Of a stretch of DNA of 64,000 nucleotides, positions 45,497-54,673 are shown piece after piece. The notes beneath the pieces were generated by a model, which saw only the letters and a list, made by a program, of their open reading frames with translations, made no database searches and was not told the origin of the DNA. The translations under genes and the position numbers were made by a program. Position 1 is the first letter of the stretch; each line of letters begins with the position of its first letter. Source of the DNA: Borrelia puertoricensis (GTDB taxonomy: Bacteria > Spirochaetota > Spirochaetia > Borreliales > Borreliaceae); the NCBI RefSeq assembly GCF_023035875.1, contig NZ_CP075379.1, forward strand, positions 434,001 to 498,000. The letters run 5' to 3'.

Positions 45497-47305
45497 TTAA
45501 AACTCTATGGAATGAGTATTTTTCAAATTTTGATCTTCTGAGAATTTTTTTATTTTTTTAGCCATTTTGATATTGATTTTCATTTTTTGAGTTATTTCAT
45601 CTTCGTTTAAGAGAAATATATCTTTGTATGTTCCAAGCGTTTTTAAAATATTTTTAGCTTTTTGTTCCCCAATTCCTTCTATTTTACTGTAATGCAATTT
45701 TATATTTCTGCGTAATTTTCTATTAAAGCTATTTGCTTTTCTGTGAGCTTCATCTCGAACATTTTGTAATATTTTAAGAGCGGGATTTCCTTTTGGGAGT
45801 TTAATACCTTGTGTTTTGTTTGGTAAAAATATTGTTTCTTCTTGTTTTGCTAGAGCACAAATAGTGACTTTGTCTTCAATTTTTAATCCTTTTAAAATAG
45901 AGTAAGCAGCATTTAATTGACCTTTTCCTCCATCAATTAAGATTAAATTGGGTAATTCTAATTGCTCGTTAATTAGTTTTGTATATCTCCTTGATATAAT
46001 TTCTTTTATTGCCTTAAAGTCATCAATTTCACCATCATTTAATGAATTGATTTTATAAACTCTGTATCCATCTTGAAAGGTTTTGCCCATTTTAAAGGTA
46101 ACAAGTGATGCTACTGTTTTATATCCGTTAAGATGAGCAATATCAAATCCTTCAATTATTTTTGGTAATTTTGTCATTTCAAGAATGATCTTTAAATTTT
46201 CTAGTGCTTTATTGTTTTCATTATTATATGCTCTTAATGCGATTTCTGCGTTGGAAATTGCCATTTCTATTATCTTTATAGTGTCTTTGGTGTCTTCGTA
46301 AACTATTTCAGTGTTTGTACTTTTAAGTTCATTTATTAGTTTTGTAATATCTTCAGTGTCAATCTTTTTAAAGATACATATTTTATCAGGTACTATCATA
46401 TTTAAAGATGTATAGTACTGTGTTATAAATTCTGCTATTAGCTCATCCTCTTCATATATACTTTCATCAAAATTTATGTCTTTTTCTACTAGTTTGCCGT
46501 CTTTGTATTTAAATATTACTATTACATTTAAATTGTCGGTTTTATGAATGTATATATAGTCTGTGCTAAGTTTATTTATTTTTGTAATTATCTGTGTTTG
46601 ACTTATCTCAATTAATGCTCTTTTAGTTTCTTTTAACTTTATTGCTGATTCAAAATCTTCCCTTTTAATTACCCCTTTCATTTTTATTTCAATTTCATTT
46701 AAAAGTTTAGATATGTTTCCATTTAAGATATGTCTTATTTTGTTTACTTCTTCTTTGTATTGTTCTTCAAGATCATTTCTGTAACAGACCCCAAGACATT
46801 GACCCATATGAAAATAAAGACATGGGTTTTTTGATTTTTTTTTGCATTTCCTGGTTTTAAATGTTTTGTTGATAAGGTTTAGTACTAAGTCTAAGTGTTT
46901 TGCATTAACGTATGGACCAAAGTATTCACTTCCGTCATTTATTATTTTCCTAGTTTTAAAGACTTTTGGGTATTTTTCGCAAGTTATTCTGATCATAGGA
47001 TACCCTTTATCGTCTTTTAATTTGATGTTATAGTCTGGCTTGTGCTCTTTGATTAAGTTGCACTCTAAGAGTAGAGCTTCATATTCACTGTTTGTGGTAA
47101 TTACTTCTATGTTTACTACGTTTCTCATTAGTATTTTGGTTTTAAGACTGATTTTTTCTAGAAAGTAGTTTTTTACTCTTGTTCTTAAATTTTTTGCTTT
47201 TCCAATATACAGTATCTTGTTGTCTTGTGAGTACATTTTATAACAGCCACTTGTTGTTGGGAATTCTTGTACTTTTTTGTGTAGACAATTTAAATGTTCT
47301 CTCAT
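45497..47305 (-). CDS. uvrC: Excinuclease ABC subunit C
   Basis: A 602-aa nucleotide-excision-repair nuclease. Order: GIY-YIG domain ([32 protein letters not shown], ~18-49), Cys-rich segment ([21 protein letters not shown]), UVR domain (~200-235), and the RNase H-like domain starting [17 protein letters not shown] and including [14 protein letters not shown]. Terminal helix-hairpin-helix motifs lie at [18 protein letters not shown]. Normal length. It converges with holA and is divergent from the LamG-like gene. Confidence 0.97.
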   Translation of the reverse strand: MREHLNCLHKKVQEFPTTSGCYKMYSQDNKILYIGKAKNLRTRVKNYFLEKISLKTKILMRNVVNIEVITTNSEYEALLLECNLIKEHKPDYNIKLKDDKGYPMIRITCEKYPKVFKTRKIINDGSEYFGPYVNAKHLDLVLNLINKTFKTRKCKKKSKNPCLYFHMGQCLGVCYRNDLEEQYKEEVNKIRHILNGNISKLLNEIEIKMKGVIKREDFESAIKLKETKRALIEISQTQIITKINKLSTDYIYIHKTDNLNVIVIFKYKDGKLVEKDINFDESIYEEDELIAEFITQYYTSLNMIVPDKICIFKKIDTEDITKLINELKSTNTEIVYEDTKDTIKIIEMAISNAEIALRAYNNENNKALENLKIILEMTKLPKIIEGFDIAHLNGYKTVASLVTFKMGKTFQDGYRVYKINSLNDGEIDDFKAIKEIISRRYTKLINEQLELPNLILIDGGKGQLNAAYSILKGLKIEDKVTICALAKQEETIFLPNKTQGIKLPKGNPALKILQNVRDEAHRKANSFNRKLRRNIKLHYSKIEGIGEQKAKNILKTLGTYKDIFLLNEDEITQKMKINIKMAKKIKKFSEDQNLKNTHSIEF

Positions 47306-47419
47306 GTTGTCTATTATTGTTTCTAAGTAATCATTTTTATTTTTATGATATAATATTATATCATATTTGGGGTATTGTATATTTTTGATTTTTTACGTTG
47401 AAAAAGATAAAGGTCTATA

Positions 47420-48937
47420 ATGAGGTTAATTTTTATATTTTTGCTATTTTGTTTGTGTCTTTCTAGTGTTTTTTCTCAGGAACTTAAGTTGATTCTTGAT
47501 GCTAAAGATGGATTTAAATTTATTCAGGAAGCTCATAACATTAGCTTTACGAGAGGTGATAGAGGTATCCTTGGAATTTATTTGGATAGACATAAGGGAG
47601 TTTTAGATTTTAATAATGTTGATTTTAGATTAGAAATAGAAAATGACAGTATTGTTAAGGATGCTGCTTTAAACTATTCTGTTGAATCAAATAATGCAAA
47701 AATTTCAAATTCTTTTCATAATATTGCAGGTAATTCTTTAATTTTTTATTCAAGTCGAAATACCATTAAGCTTAAACCATTGACAAAAAAGGCTTTTTTC
47801 TGTTCAGGTAATGTAATTTCTGATTTTACTATCCAGTTTTGGGCATACCGTTCTACTTCTGTTACTGGAGAAGTTATTGTAAGTTGGAACGGGTATAAAA
47901 ATATTAAAGGTGTTTGGCTAGATCAAGCCATTCGGTTGGAGAGTGAAGGCGGAACTTTCGTTTGGAATTTTAATAATGTGTTTTTAAATGATAATGGGGA
48001 ACCTATTAAGATTAAGCTTAAGAGTGATGATGATTTTATTCCAAAAGAGTGGCATTTACATACTGTAAGGTATAGGCAAAAAGATGGGTTACTGGAATAT
48101 TTAATAGATTCTAAACCTCAGGCCATAGAGTATGTTACTGCTGATAAGAGAGAAGGTTTTGGTTATTTGTTAAATATTGGTAATTTTATTGATTTTACAT
48201 TGGGGCAGTATTTTACGGGGGCTATTGAGAATTTTGAAATTCATAAAAGTTTTGAAGAAGTGCATAATGCTTTCTTTTCAAGAGATAAAGGATATATTAT
48301 TACGGAACCAATCAAGCTATCTAAAGATTATTCTCAAATTTTATCTATAGAATTTGATACTGTGAAGCCAAAAGATACAGATATTTTTTATTATTATAGA
48401 TTGGATAATAAGATGTTTTATAGAACAGATAATAATGGGAAAATAAAAAAGAACTTAACAGGAGATTGGATTCATTTTGATCCTAAAAATGGATTTCCTA
48501 AATTTGGTGTGTCAAAATATATTCAAATTAAGGTCGAACTTTATCCAAGCGGTGATCCTATAGACAGTCCATCTCTTTATAGCATGATTCTTACTTACAT
48601 ACCTGAGGCCGCACCTTTTCCTCCTCTAATAACAAAGGCTGCTCCAGGAGCTGGTGAGATATTGATTGAATGGTTCCCCGTTATTAGTAGTAATGTTGGT
48701 GGCTATTATATTTATATTGGAGTTAGTCCTGGTAATTATCATGATAGAGCTGGAAATATTTTGACATCTCCTATTGATGTTGGGAATCAGACTTCTTTTA
48801 GAATTACAGGTCTTGAGAATGGGAGACTTTATTATATTAGTGTTGCTTCTTATAATTTAGACAAGAGTGTCAATGAGGCGTCTTTTTCTAAAGAAGTTTC
48901 TGTGAGACCTATGGAGTTTTTTAAGCAGTATGAATAG
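47420..48937 (+). CDS. Exported LamG-like/fibronectin type III protein
   Basis: A 505-aa protein with a clear signal peptide (residues 1-19, ending LSSVFS before QELK). Residues ~95-275 look like a concanavalin/LamG jelly roll (DFTIQFWAYRSTSVTGEVIVSW, then WHLHTVRYRQKDGLLEYLID). The C-terminal ~85 residues form a fibronectin type III module (PPLITKAAPGAGEILIEWFPV... YYIYIGVSPGNY ... RLYYISVASYN). Probably periplasmic or surface exposed. It is translationally coupled to the TPR gene (8-bp overlap). Conserved in Borrelia but, to my knowledge, without assigned function. Confidence 0.82.
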   Translation: MRLIFIFLLFCLCLSSVFSQELKLILDAKDGFKFIQEAHNISFTRGDRGILGIYLDRHKGVLDFNNVDFRLEIENDSIVKDAALNYSVESNNAKISNSFHNIAGNSLIFYSSRNTIKLKPLTKKAFFCSGNVISDFTIQFWAYRSTSVTGEVIVSWNGYKNIKGVWLDQAIRLESEGGTFVWNFNNVFLNDNGEPIKIKLKSDDDFIPKEWHLHTVRYRQKDGLLEYLIDSKPQAIEYVTADKREGFGYLLNIGNFIDFTLGQYFTGAIENFEIHKSFEEVHNAFFSRDKGYIITEPIKLSKDYSQILSIEFDTVKPKDTDIFYYYRLDNKMFYRTDNNGKIKKNLTGDWIHFDPKNGFPKFGVSKYIQIKVELYPSGDPIDSPSLYSMILTYIPEAAPFPPLITKAAPGAGEILIEWFPVISSNVGGYYIYIGVSPGNYHDRAGNILTSPIDVGNQTSFRITGLENGRLYYISVASYNLDKSVNEASFSKEVSVRPMEFFKQYE

Positions 48938-50237
48938 TATTGATTTTGAAAAAGCCTTAGAGCTTTATAAGAATGGTGATCTTAAGAGTGCGCTTTTAAA
49001 TCTGGATGTTTTTGATGATAGTTTTGATTCTCTAGCTCTTAAGTCTCTTATTTATTTTAGACTTAAGGATTATAAGGCGCTCCTATATGTATTAGATACT
49101 TATCCTGTTTTAAGTGAGTATCGTTTTTTAATTAAGCTCTTACATTATGGTAAGTTTGAGGATCAGAAAGGTGAATTGAGTTATTTCCAAAATTATAATC
49201 TTGGGGTTTTTTATTTTGGATTGAAAGATTATGAGAAGTCTTTGAATTATTTTTTAAAATCTAGCCAGCAACATCCTAGTTTGATTCAGGCTATTAATAA
49301 TGCTGCTATTTTACTTGAGATAATGGGTAGAAAAGATGAAGCTATCCGAATGCTTATTAAAGCTGTTGATGTGGATAAGAATAATGCTCTTATTAAATTG
49401 AATACTTGGTTTTTAAAAAATAATTGTATATTTAATAGTACTAAACTGTTTGAGATAGATGAGAGCTTTAAAGAGGCTAATCTTTCTCTTGTTGTTAATT
49501 ATTTGATGTATTACCTTTATTCTATTGGAGAGATAAGTAGTGCGATTAAACTTTCTGAGAGGTTTTTAACAGATTCAAATTATTCTAAATATATTTGGCA
49601 TAATAGAGCAACTATTTTGCATAAAATAGGTAATATGACGCAAGCCACTAAATCTTATGTAAAAGCTATTTTGAGTTTTCCTAATATCTATACAATATAT
49701 AATATGCATATTGCTACAATAGAGCTTTTGAATTTTTCTCCTAAAAGATCTATTGATAGAATATTGTTAGATTATCCTAATATGGATTCAGTTTGTTTTT
49801 ATGCGTTTTTGTTTTTTTTAAGAAATCGTGAACTTGAAAATGCTTATTTTTATATAAAAAAGCTTTGTGAAATTAAACCAGATACTTATTCTAAATTTTT
49901 AAATATACTTGAATCTAGAGAAGATATTTTGATTGAAGAACTTCTAGATGAATTTGCAATGGTTTTGAAAGGCAGGTGGACGTTGGAATATTTGTTTTTT
50001 ATTGACAATTCTTTGAATTTAAAAGATCCTGTTTTTGTTTTTGATTATGATACTAGACTTTGTCCATATATTTGGAAAATTAAAAATGAGCATATTGAAC
50101 TTAGAGCTAATAGCAATGAGATAGAAATTACTAAGAAGATTTTTTCAGATGAACTTATGCAAGTTAAATTGGATATTGCAATTAAAGAGATTAGGGATTT
50201 AATCGAAGCTTATAGGGATTTTAAGATCAATTGTTAA
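48930..50237 (+). CDS. Tetratricopeptide-repeat protein
   Basis: A 435-aa protein of repeated helix pairs. TPR-like units are seen at ~5-35 (FEKALELYKNGDLKSALLNL), ~85-120 (NLGVFYFGLKDYEKSLNYF), ~121-150 (AINNAAILLEIMGRKDEAIRML) and ~225-260 (IWHNRATILHKIGNMTQATKSYVKAI). No signal peptide, so likely cytosolic. The ATG overlaps the LamG-like gene, which suggests a joint role in envelope biogenesis; that is inference only. Followed by the tRNA-Ser promoter. Confidence 0.85.
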   Translation: MNSIDFEKALELYKNGDLKSALLNLDVFDDSFDSLALKSLIYFRLKDYKALLYVLDTYPVLSEYRFLIKLLHYGKFEDQKGELSYFQNYNLGVFYFGLKDYEKSLNYFLKSSQQHPSLIQAINNAAILLEIMGRKDEAIRMLIKAVDVDKNNALIKLNTWFLKNNCIFNSTKLFEIDESFKEANLSLVVNYLMYYLYSIGEISSAIKLSERFLTDSNYSKYIWHNRATILHKIGNMTQATKSYVKAILSFPNIYTIYNMHIATIELLNFSPKRSIDRILLDYPNMDSVCFYAFLFFLRNRELENAYFYIKKLCEIKPDTYSKFLNILESREDILIEELLDEFAMVLKGRWTLEYLFFIDNSLNLKDPVFVFDYDTRLCPYIWKIKNEHIELRANSNEIEITKKIFSDELMQVKLDIAIKEIRDLIEAYRDFKINC

Positions 50238-50257
50238 GATTTAAAGTTATTTTTTTG

Positions 50258-50286
50258 TTGACAATGTAATGACTCTAATATACTAT
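50258..50286 (+). promoter_or_regulatory. Promoter of tRNA-Ser(GCT)
   Basis: TTGACA (50258-50263), 17-nt spacer, TACTAT (50281-50286), 19 bp before the tRNA 5' end. Confidence 0.75.
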
Positions 50287-50304
50287 TTATTAGTATGGCT
50301 GCAA

Positions 50305-50394
50305 GGAGAGATGCCAGAGTGGCCGAATGGGGCTTCCTGCTAAGAAGTTGTCCTTTTAAAAAGGGGACCATGGGTTCGAATCCCATTCTCTCCG
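50305..50394 (+). tRNA. tRNA-Ser (GCT)
   Basis: A 90-nt class II tRNA. The acceptor GGAGAGA pairs with TCTCTCC, with discriminator G. The anticodon loop CTGCTAA gives GCT. It has a long variable arm (GTCC..TTTTTAAAA..GGAC type) and T-arm ATGGGTTCGAATCCCAT. It reads AGC/AGU codons. Confidence 0.95.
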
Positions 50395-50418
50395 TAAGAG
50401 TTTTCGTTAAGGGTTGTC

Positions 50419-50448
50419 TTGACAAAGATTTCTTTAGTTTATTAGTAT
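50419..50448 (+). promoter_or_regulatory. Promoter of tRNA-Ser(TGA)
   Basis: TTGACA (50419-50424) with TAGTAT (50443-50448) after 18 nt, 13 bp before the tRNA. It gives this tRNA a transcript separate from the preceding one. Confidence 0.6.
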
Positions 50449-50460
50449 GATAATAGTTTG

Positions 50461-50546
50461 GGAGAGGTGGCAGAGTGGTTTAATGCTACGGTCTTGAAAA
50501 CCGTCGTAGGTTTAGCCTACCGTGAGTTCGAATCTCACCCTCTCCG
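50461..50546 (+). tRNA. tRNA-Ser (TGA)
   Basis: An 86-nt class II tRNA. The acceptor GGAGAGG pairs with CCTCTCC, with discriminator G. The anticodon stem ACGGT/ACCGT encloses CTTGAAA (TGA). It has a long variable arm and T-arm GTGAGTTCGAATCTCAC. Confidence 0.95.
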
Positions 50547-50577
50547 TTGTTTATTTTATTATGAGCAAATTTGACAA

Positions 50578-51264
50578 TCAGTTTTCGGTATTATTATCGA
50601 TTGGGAATATAAACTCAATTTTTCCATCTGCTCGTGGTCGTATTGTGAGCATGTCATAAAAGATCACCACATTATTGTTTTTAAAGTAATATTTATATTG
50701 TTTGAAAGTTTTTTCAAATTCTTCTTCAAATTTAGATTTATTATCAGAATGAATACTAAATTTTTTAAAATCTGTCTCTACCTGTGTCCTTAGTACTTGC
50801 ATCAAAGAGTCTAATTGATCTTTTGAAATTATATCTGAGAGTTTTATTTTTTCTTTTCCTCTTAGATTAATTGGATGATATGTTGTAATTCCATTTGCAT
50901 CATACTTATCTATTGTGTATTGACTGTATAGAATTGATGTTATTTTAAGGTCTGGGCTTTTAAATATTTCAAAGTCAGAATAATAAAAAAATTCATGGTT
51001 ATAGTTTTTTGATTTTTTTGTTTTAAGAGATTCGATTTTATGAGTTTTCCATTCTTTTATAAGCTTTTCAAATCCAATTTCTAGACCTTCTGTAATGGGA
51101 ATTTGGGCGTTTATCTGAAAAATATTATTATCTTTATCAGTGATGGTTTCTTTGATAATTTTTTTTTCAATATTAATGTCAGTATTTTCTATTTTTTGTG
51201 TATGTTTTGTGCATGATATTATTAGTAAAAATGTCGCTATTATGGTTGGAAGTTTAATTGTCAT
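50578..51264 (-). CDS. Lipoprotein with DUF3298/RsiV-like domain
   Basis: A 228-aa predicted lipoprotein. The N-terminal signal IIATFLLIISC has a lipobox LIIS-C at residue ~17. The rest resembles the DUF4163/DUF3298 arrangement: DNNIFQINAQIPITEG, then DANGITTYHPINLRGKEKIKLSDII, and VVIFYDMLTIRPRADGKIEFIFPI. RsiV-type anti-sigma factors use this fold, but here it is exported and lipid-anchored with no sigma factor beside it. Function unknown. It lies between tRNA genes on the opposite strand. Confidence 0.8.
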   Translation of the reverse strand: MTIKLPTIIATFLLIISCTKHTQKIENTDINIEKKIIKETITDKDNNIFQINAQIPITEGLEIGFEKLIKEWKTHKIESLKTKKSKNYNHEFFYYSDFEIFKSPDLKITSILYSQYTIDKYDANGITTYHPINLRGKEKIKLSDIISKDQLDSLMQVLRTQVETDFKKFSIHSDNKSKFEEEFEKTFKQYKYYFKNNNVVIFYDMLTIRPRADGKIEFIFPIDNNTEN

Positions 51265-51392
51265 TTATTGCTCCTTTTTAGAGATGAATTAATGCTTTAA
51301 TTTTGAATAATATTTTTTGATTATTTGTTATAAATTTGATTTTATTGTAATAAATAATAATTTTTATTACAATTGAAATTGAATGTTTGTTT

Positions 51393-51466
51393 GTGCCCAT
51401 AGCTCAGCTGGATAGAGCATTAGATTGCGGTTCTGAAGGTCAGAGGTTCAAATCCTCTTGGGCACG
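51393..51466 (+). tRNA. tRNA-Arg (GCG)
   Basis: A 74-nt cloverleaf. The acceptor GTGCCCA pairs with TGGGCAC, with discriminator G. The anticodon stem TTAGA/TCTGA encloses TTGCGGT, giving anticodon GCG. The T-arm is AGAGGTTCAAATCCTCT. Most bacteria read CGN with an ACG anticodon edited to ICG; here base 34 is G in the gene. Confidence 0.88.
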
Positions 51467-51481
51467 AAAGTCGTTGGTTTT

Positions 51482-51568
51482 GGAGAGATGGCCGAGCGGC
51501 TTAAGGCGCACGCTTGGAAAGCGTGTATACATGAAAATGTATCATGGGTTCGAATCCCATTTTCTCCG
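51482..51568 (+). tRNA. tRNA-Ser (GGA)
   Basis: An 87-nt class II tRNA. The acceptor GGAGAGA pairs with TTTCTCC (one G-T pair), with discriminator G. The anticodon loop TTGGAAA gives GGA. The long variable arm is ATACATGAAAATGTAT, and the T-arm is ATGGGTTCGAATCCCAT. It lies 15 bp after tRNA-Arg, likely one transcript. Confidence 0.95.
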
Positions 51569-51570
51569 AT

Positions 51571-51665
51571 TCCTGGGATCCGCACTATTGAGTGTTGCCT
51601 AATCCCGTCAGGACTGGAAGGTAGCAGCGGTAAGTAATTACTCAATGAGTGCGAAAATCTTAGGA
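51571..51665 (+). ncRNA. ffs: Signal recognition particle RNA (4.5S type)
   Basis: About 95 nt forming one long hairpin. The apical SRP domain carries the conserved CCGTCAGGACTGGAAGGTAG and AGCAGCGGTAAG (51605-51635), which hold the GGAA tetraloop and Ffh-binding internal loop. The lower stem pairs CGCACTATTGAGT with ACTCAATGAGTGCG and continues to TCCTGGGAT/ATCTTAGGA. There is no Alu domain. It begins 2 bp after tRNA-Ser(GGA), so it is probably released by tRNA processing. It works with Ffh/FtsY to target proteins to SecYEG and YidC. Confidence 0.93.
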
Positions 51666-51827
51666 TAAGTTTATTTTAGTTAAGTAGGCAAATAGGCTTT
51701 TATAAAATTAATACTTGATCATAAGTATTGATATATTATCAAATGATGATTTTTATTGTTTGAATGCTTTTGATTTTGTGTAATTTAAGGTTTAATTAAG
51801 ATTTTTGTTAGTATATGGGGAGATGGG

Positions 51828-53468
51828 ATGATATCTGCAAGAGGTACTGCCATTAAGAGGCGTCCCAGAGATTTGAATTCTCTTGAGGGGCAAGATTTTG
51901 TTGTTGAAACCTTAAAACATTCAATAGAAAATAATAAGATAGCAAATGCTTATATATTTTCAGGACCACGAGGAGTTGGTAAGACTTCTTCTGCAAGGGC
52001 TTTTGCACGATGTTTGAACTGTAAAATAGGGCCAACAATTATTCCTTGTGATATGTGTTTTAGTTGTAAATCCATTGATAATGATAATAAACTTGATATT
52101 ATTGAGATTGATGGTGCTTCAAATACTTCTGTTCAAGATGTTAAACAAATTAAAGAAGAGATAATGTTCCCCCCTGCCAGCTCTAGATATAGGGTTTATA
52201 TTATTGATGAAGTGCATATGCTTTCAAATTCTGCTTTCAATGCTCTTTTAAAAACAATTGAAGAGCCCCCTAGCTATATTGTTTTTATTTTTGCTACGAC
52301 AGAGGTACACAAGCTTCCAGATACAATAAAGAGCAGGTGTCAACATTTTAATTTTAGACTTTTGCCTTTGGATAAGGTTTATGAAATGTTAAAGAATGTT
52401 TGTCTTGAAGATAACATTCAATATGAAGATGAGGCTTTAAGGTGGATTGCTTATAAGAGTGGAGGAAGTGTAAGGGATGCTTATACTCTCTTTGATCAGA
52501 TTGTGTCATTAAGTAATTCCGATATACAATTTGAAGAGATCAGATCCAAGATGGGGTTTACTAGTAGTGAATTTTTAGAAAAATTGGCACTAAGCATTCT
52601 TAATGATGATTTAAAAGAATTGCTTTGTATTTTAGATGCTGTTTTTTTAACCGGGATTTCATATGAGCAATTTCTTTTTGATACTATTGAATTTTTTAGA
52701 GAGATATTATTTCTAAAATTAGGTATTAAAAATCTTATGTTTATTGGTATTAAGCCTGAGAGTTTAAAAGAAAAATTATTAAGTTTTGATTTAAAGCATG
52801 TTGAGAGAAGTATTAGCGTACTACTTGAAACTTATAGGGATTTGCAGTTTTCAGTGAATCCTAAATATGAAATTGAAATTAATTTTATTAAGATACTTAG
52901 ACTTAAAGATTACGTGCCCAGTCATGTTTTAATTAAGCAAATTCAAGATATTGAAGCTAAGGTGCTTGATGAGGTTGGTTTGAATTTAAATGATACTGAC
53001 TTAGATACGGATATAGAACCAAAATTAGGAAATATCTCTTCAGTAGAGCCATTGGAATTGGGTCTTGACAAAACTGAGACTGCATTAGAGTCTGAAGTTA
53101 AAACTTCTACTCATCTTGACCTTGATGGGGATGATATTGATGAAATTTTTATAGAAACAAAAGATAATTTTAATAAGGTGTATAATAATGATAAAATTAA
53201 AGAAAGTTTTGTTTATTTAGTATCTAAGTATGTTCAAACTTTAGTATATTCAGGAGAGGTTTTGATTGACAATGATGTGCTTTATTATAAAATTTTTAGT
53301 GGATTTGAGTATAATCAGCTACAAGCCTATCAAAATGAGATAAGAGCTGAATTTTGTAAAGAATTTCCTAGATTAAATGTTATATTTCAAAAGCAGTTTG
53401 AGGATGATGATTTTGATAATAAGGTATTAAAAATTAAAAACATTTTTGGAGCAAGTGAGGTAAAGTAA
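51828..53468 (+). CDS. dnaX: DNA polymerase III tau subunit
   Basis: A 546-aa clamp-loader ATPase. Walker A FSGPRGVGKTSSARAFA (~44-60), the zinc module CLNC...PCDMCFSC (~63-81), Walker B VYIIDEVHMLSNSAFNALLKT (~123-143) and the SRC motif (TIKSRCQHF) are present. The C-terminal ~170 residues are acidic and species-variable. The ATG has GGGAGATGGG upstream. No slippery heptamer was noticed by eye, so only tau is annotated. It heads the dnaX-ybaB-recR operon. Confidence 0.96.
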   Translation: MISARGTAIKRRPRDLNSLEGQDFVVETLKHSIENNKIANAYIFSGPRGVGKTSSARAFARCLNCKIGPTIIPCDMCFSCKSIDNDNKLDIIEIDGASNTSVQDVKQIKEEIMFPPASSRYRVYIIDEVHMLSNSAFNALLKTIEEPPSYIVFIFATTEVHKLPDTIKSRCQHFNFRLLPLDKVYEMLKNVCLEDNIQYEDEALRWIAYKSGGSVRDAYTLFDQIVSLSNSDIQFEEIRSKMGFTSSEFLEKLALSILNDDLKELLCILDAVFLTGISYEQFLFDTIEFFREILFLKLGIKNLMFIGIKPESLKEKLLSFDLKHVERSISVLLETYRDLQFSVNPKYEIEINFIKILRLKDYVPSHVLIKQIQDIEAKVLDEVGLNLNDTDLDTDIEPKLGNISSVEPLELGLDKTETALESEVKTSTHLDLDGDDIDEIFIETKDNFNKVYNNDKIKESFVYLVSKYVQTLVYSGEVLIDNDVLYYKIFSGFEYNQLQAYQNEIRAEFCKEFPRLNVIFQKQFEDDDFDNKVLKIKNIFGASEVK

Positions 53469-53474
53469 TAGGAT

Positions 53475-53774
53475 ATGGCAGTAAATCCATTAAATTTTTT
53501 AAAGAATATGTCAGGATTTAAAGATAATATTGATAATTTTAAAAAAGAAATATCCCAAATTGTTGTATGTGGAAGAGCAGGAAGCGATGTTGTCATTGTT
53601 GAGATGAATGGAGAATTTGTTGTTAAGAAAGTTTCAATTAAGGAAGAATTTTTTAGTGATTTAGATAATGAGGCCCTTGAGCACATGATAAAATCGGCTT
53701 TTAATGATGCTATTTCTAAGGTTAAGGAAGAGATAAAGTCAAAAACAATGAGTTCTATTCCATTTGGGATTTAA
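53475..53774 (+). CDS. ebfC: YbaB/EbfC family nucleoid-associated protein
   Basis: A 99-aa DNA-binding dimer. It has the family core VVCGRAGSDVVIVEMNGEFVVKKVSIKEEF and NEALEHMIKSAFNDAISKVKEEI. It starts 6 bp after dnaX and ends 3 bp before recR, the universal dnaX-ybaB-recR arrangement. In B. burgdorferi EbfC binds upstream of erp genes and also coats the nucleoid broadly, so a similar global role is likely here. Confidence 0.94.
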   Translation: MAVNPLNFLKNMSGFKDNIDNFKKEISQIVVCGRAGSDVVIVEMNGEFVVKKVSIKEEFFSDLDNEALEHMIKSAFNDAISKVKEEIKSKTMSSIPFGI

Positions 53775-53777
53775 AAT

Positions 53778-54362
53778 TTGATTATACAAGATTTAATTGT
53801 TTTACTTTCTAAGTTGCCAGGTATAGGTAAAAAGACAGCAGTACGAATGGTTTATGATATTTTGTATAATGGTGAGGAGTATTCAAGAGCTTTGGGACAA
53901 ATTTTAATTAGGTTTCATTCTAGTATAAGAAAATGTAAAAATTGTTATAATTTTTCTGAGGGAGAATTTTGTAATATTTGTATGGATCTAAGTAGATGTA
54001 AGGATATGATTTGTGTTGTAGAGATGCCGCAAGACTTAGAGGTTATTGAGTCTACTAGAGAATATGATGGATTGTATTTTGTGCTTCATGGTCATCTTGA
54101 TCCTTTAAGAGATATTGGTCCAAATAGGCTAAATCTTGATAAATTAGCAAATTATGTTAGGAAACTTGGGGCTCAAGAAGTGATTATTGCTACAGAATTC
54201 AGCATTGAAGGTGATGTGACGGCAAATTATATTAGAGACATTTTAAAGAATTTAGATATTAATGTTACAAGAATAGCATCTGGTCTTCCTGTTGGAGGTA
54301 GTATTAGTAATGCAGATAAAATTACTACTCTGAGGGCTTTTCGTTTAAGACTTAAAATGTAA
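53778..54362 (+). CDS. recR: Recombination mediator RecR
   Basis: A 194-aa protein that forms a clamp with RecF/RecO in gap repair. The N-terminal helix-hairpin-helix is LSKLPGIGKKTAVRMVYDIL. The C4 zinc finger is CKNCYNFSEGEFCNIC (~53-68), and the Toprim domain begins ICVVEMPQDLEVIE. A C-terminal Walker-like G.P.GG segment (SGLPVGGSISNAD) ends the protein. The start is TTG at 53778, 3 bp after ybaB. Length is as usual. Confidence 0.95.
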   Translation: MIIQDLIVLLSKLPGIGKKTAVRMVYDILYNGEEYSRALGQILIRFHSSIRKCKNCYNFSEGEFCNICMDLSRCKDMICVVEMPQDLEVIESTREYDGLYFVLHGHLDPLRDIGPNRLNLDKLANYVRKLGAQEVIIATEFSIEGDVTANYIRDILKNLDINVTRIASGLPVGGSISNADKITTLRAFRLRLKM

Positions 54363-54673
54363 GCTTAGGTATTTATTTTTATAATTTTTAAAAAGTGTTT
54401 CAATTGATTTTTTATATTATTGAAGTATTAGTTTTAATTTTCTAATTTGTCGTTTTAAATATTAAACTTATTTGTAAGTGTATTTTTTTTAAGCTTAATA
54501 ACACAGTAAGATACTTTGACATGTTTTTATATTGATGTATTAATTTTTAAAAATTAAATTTTTTAAAAATAGATTATTTTTTCTATATTTTTTTTTGAAA
54601 TTTATGTTTATAAACTTAATAAGTTATGTCTTATAATTAACTTGAATTGTATTGAAAACATTGGGAGGTTTTT
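54363..54673. other. Non-coding spacer upstream of ndk
   Basis: About 311 bp, extremely AT-rich, with stops in all frames. A short palindrome TCAATTGA followed by Ts near 54403 could weakly terminate the recR operon. A -10-like TATAAT (54632-54637) and GGGAGG serve ndk. Nothing else recognised. Confidence 0.55.

Noticed and set aside
51387..51602. Open frame across tRNA-Arg, tRNA-Ser and the SRP RNA
   Set aside because: The sequence is fully explained by three structured RNA genes.
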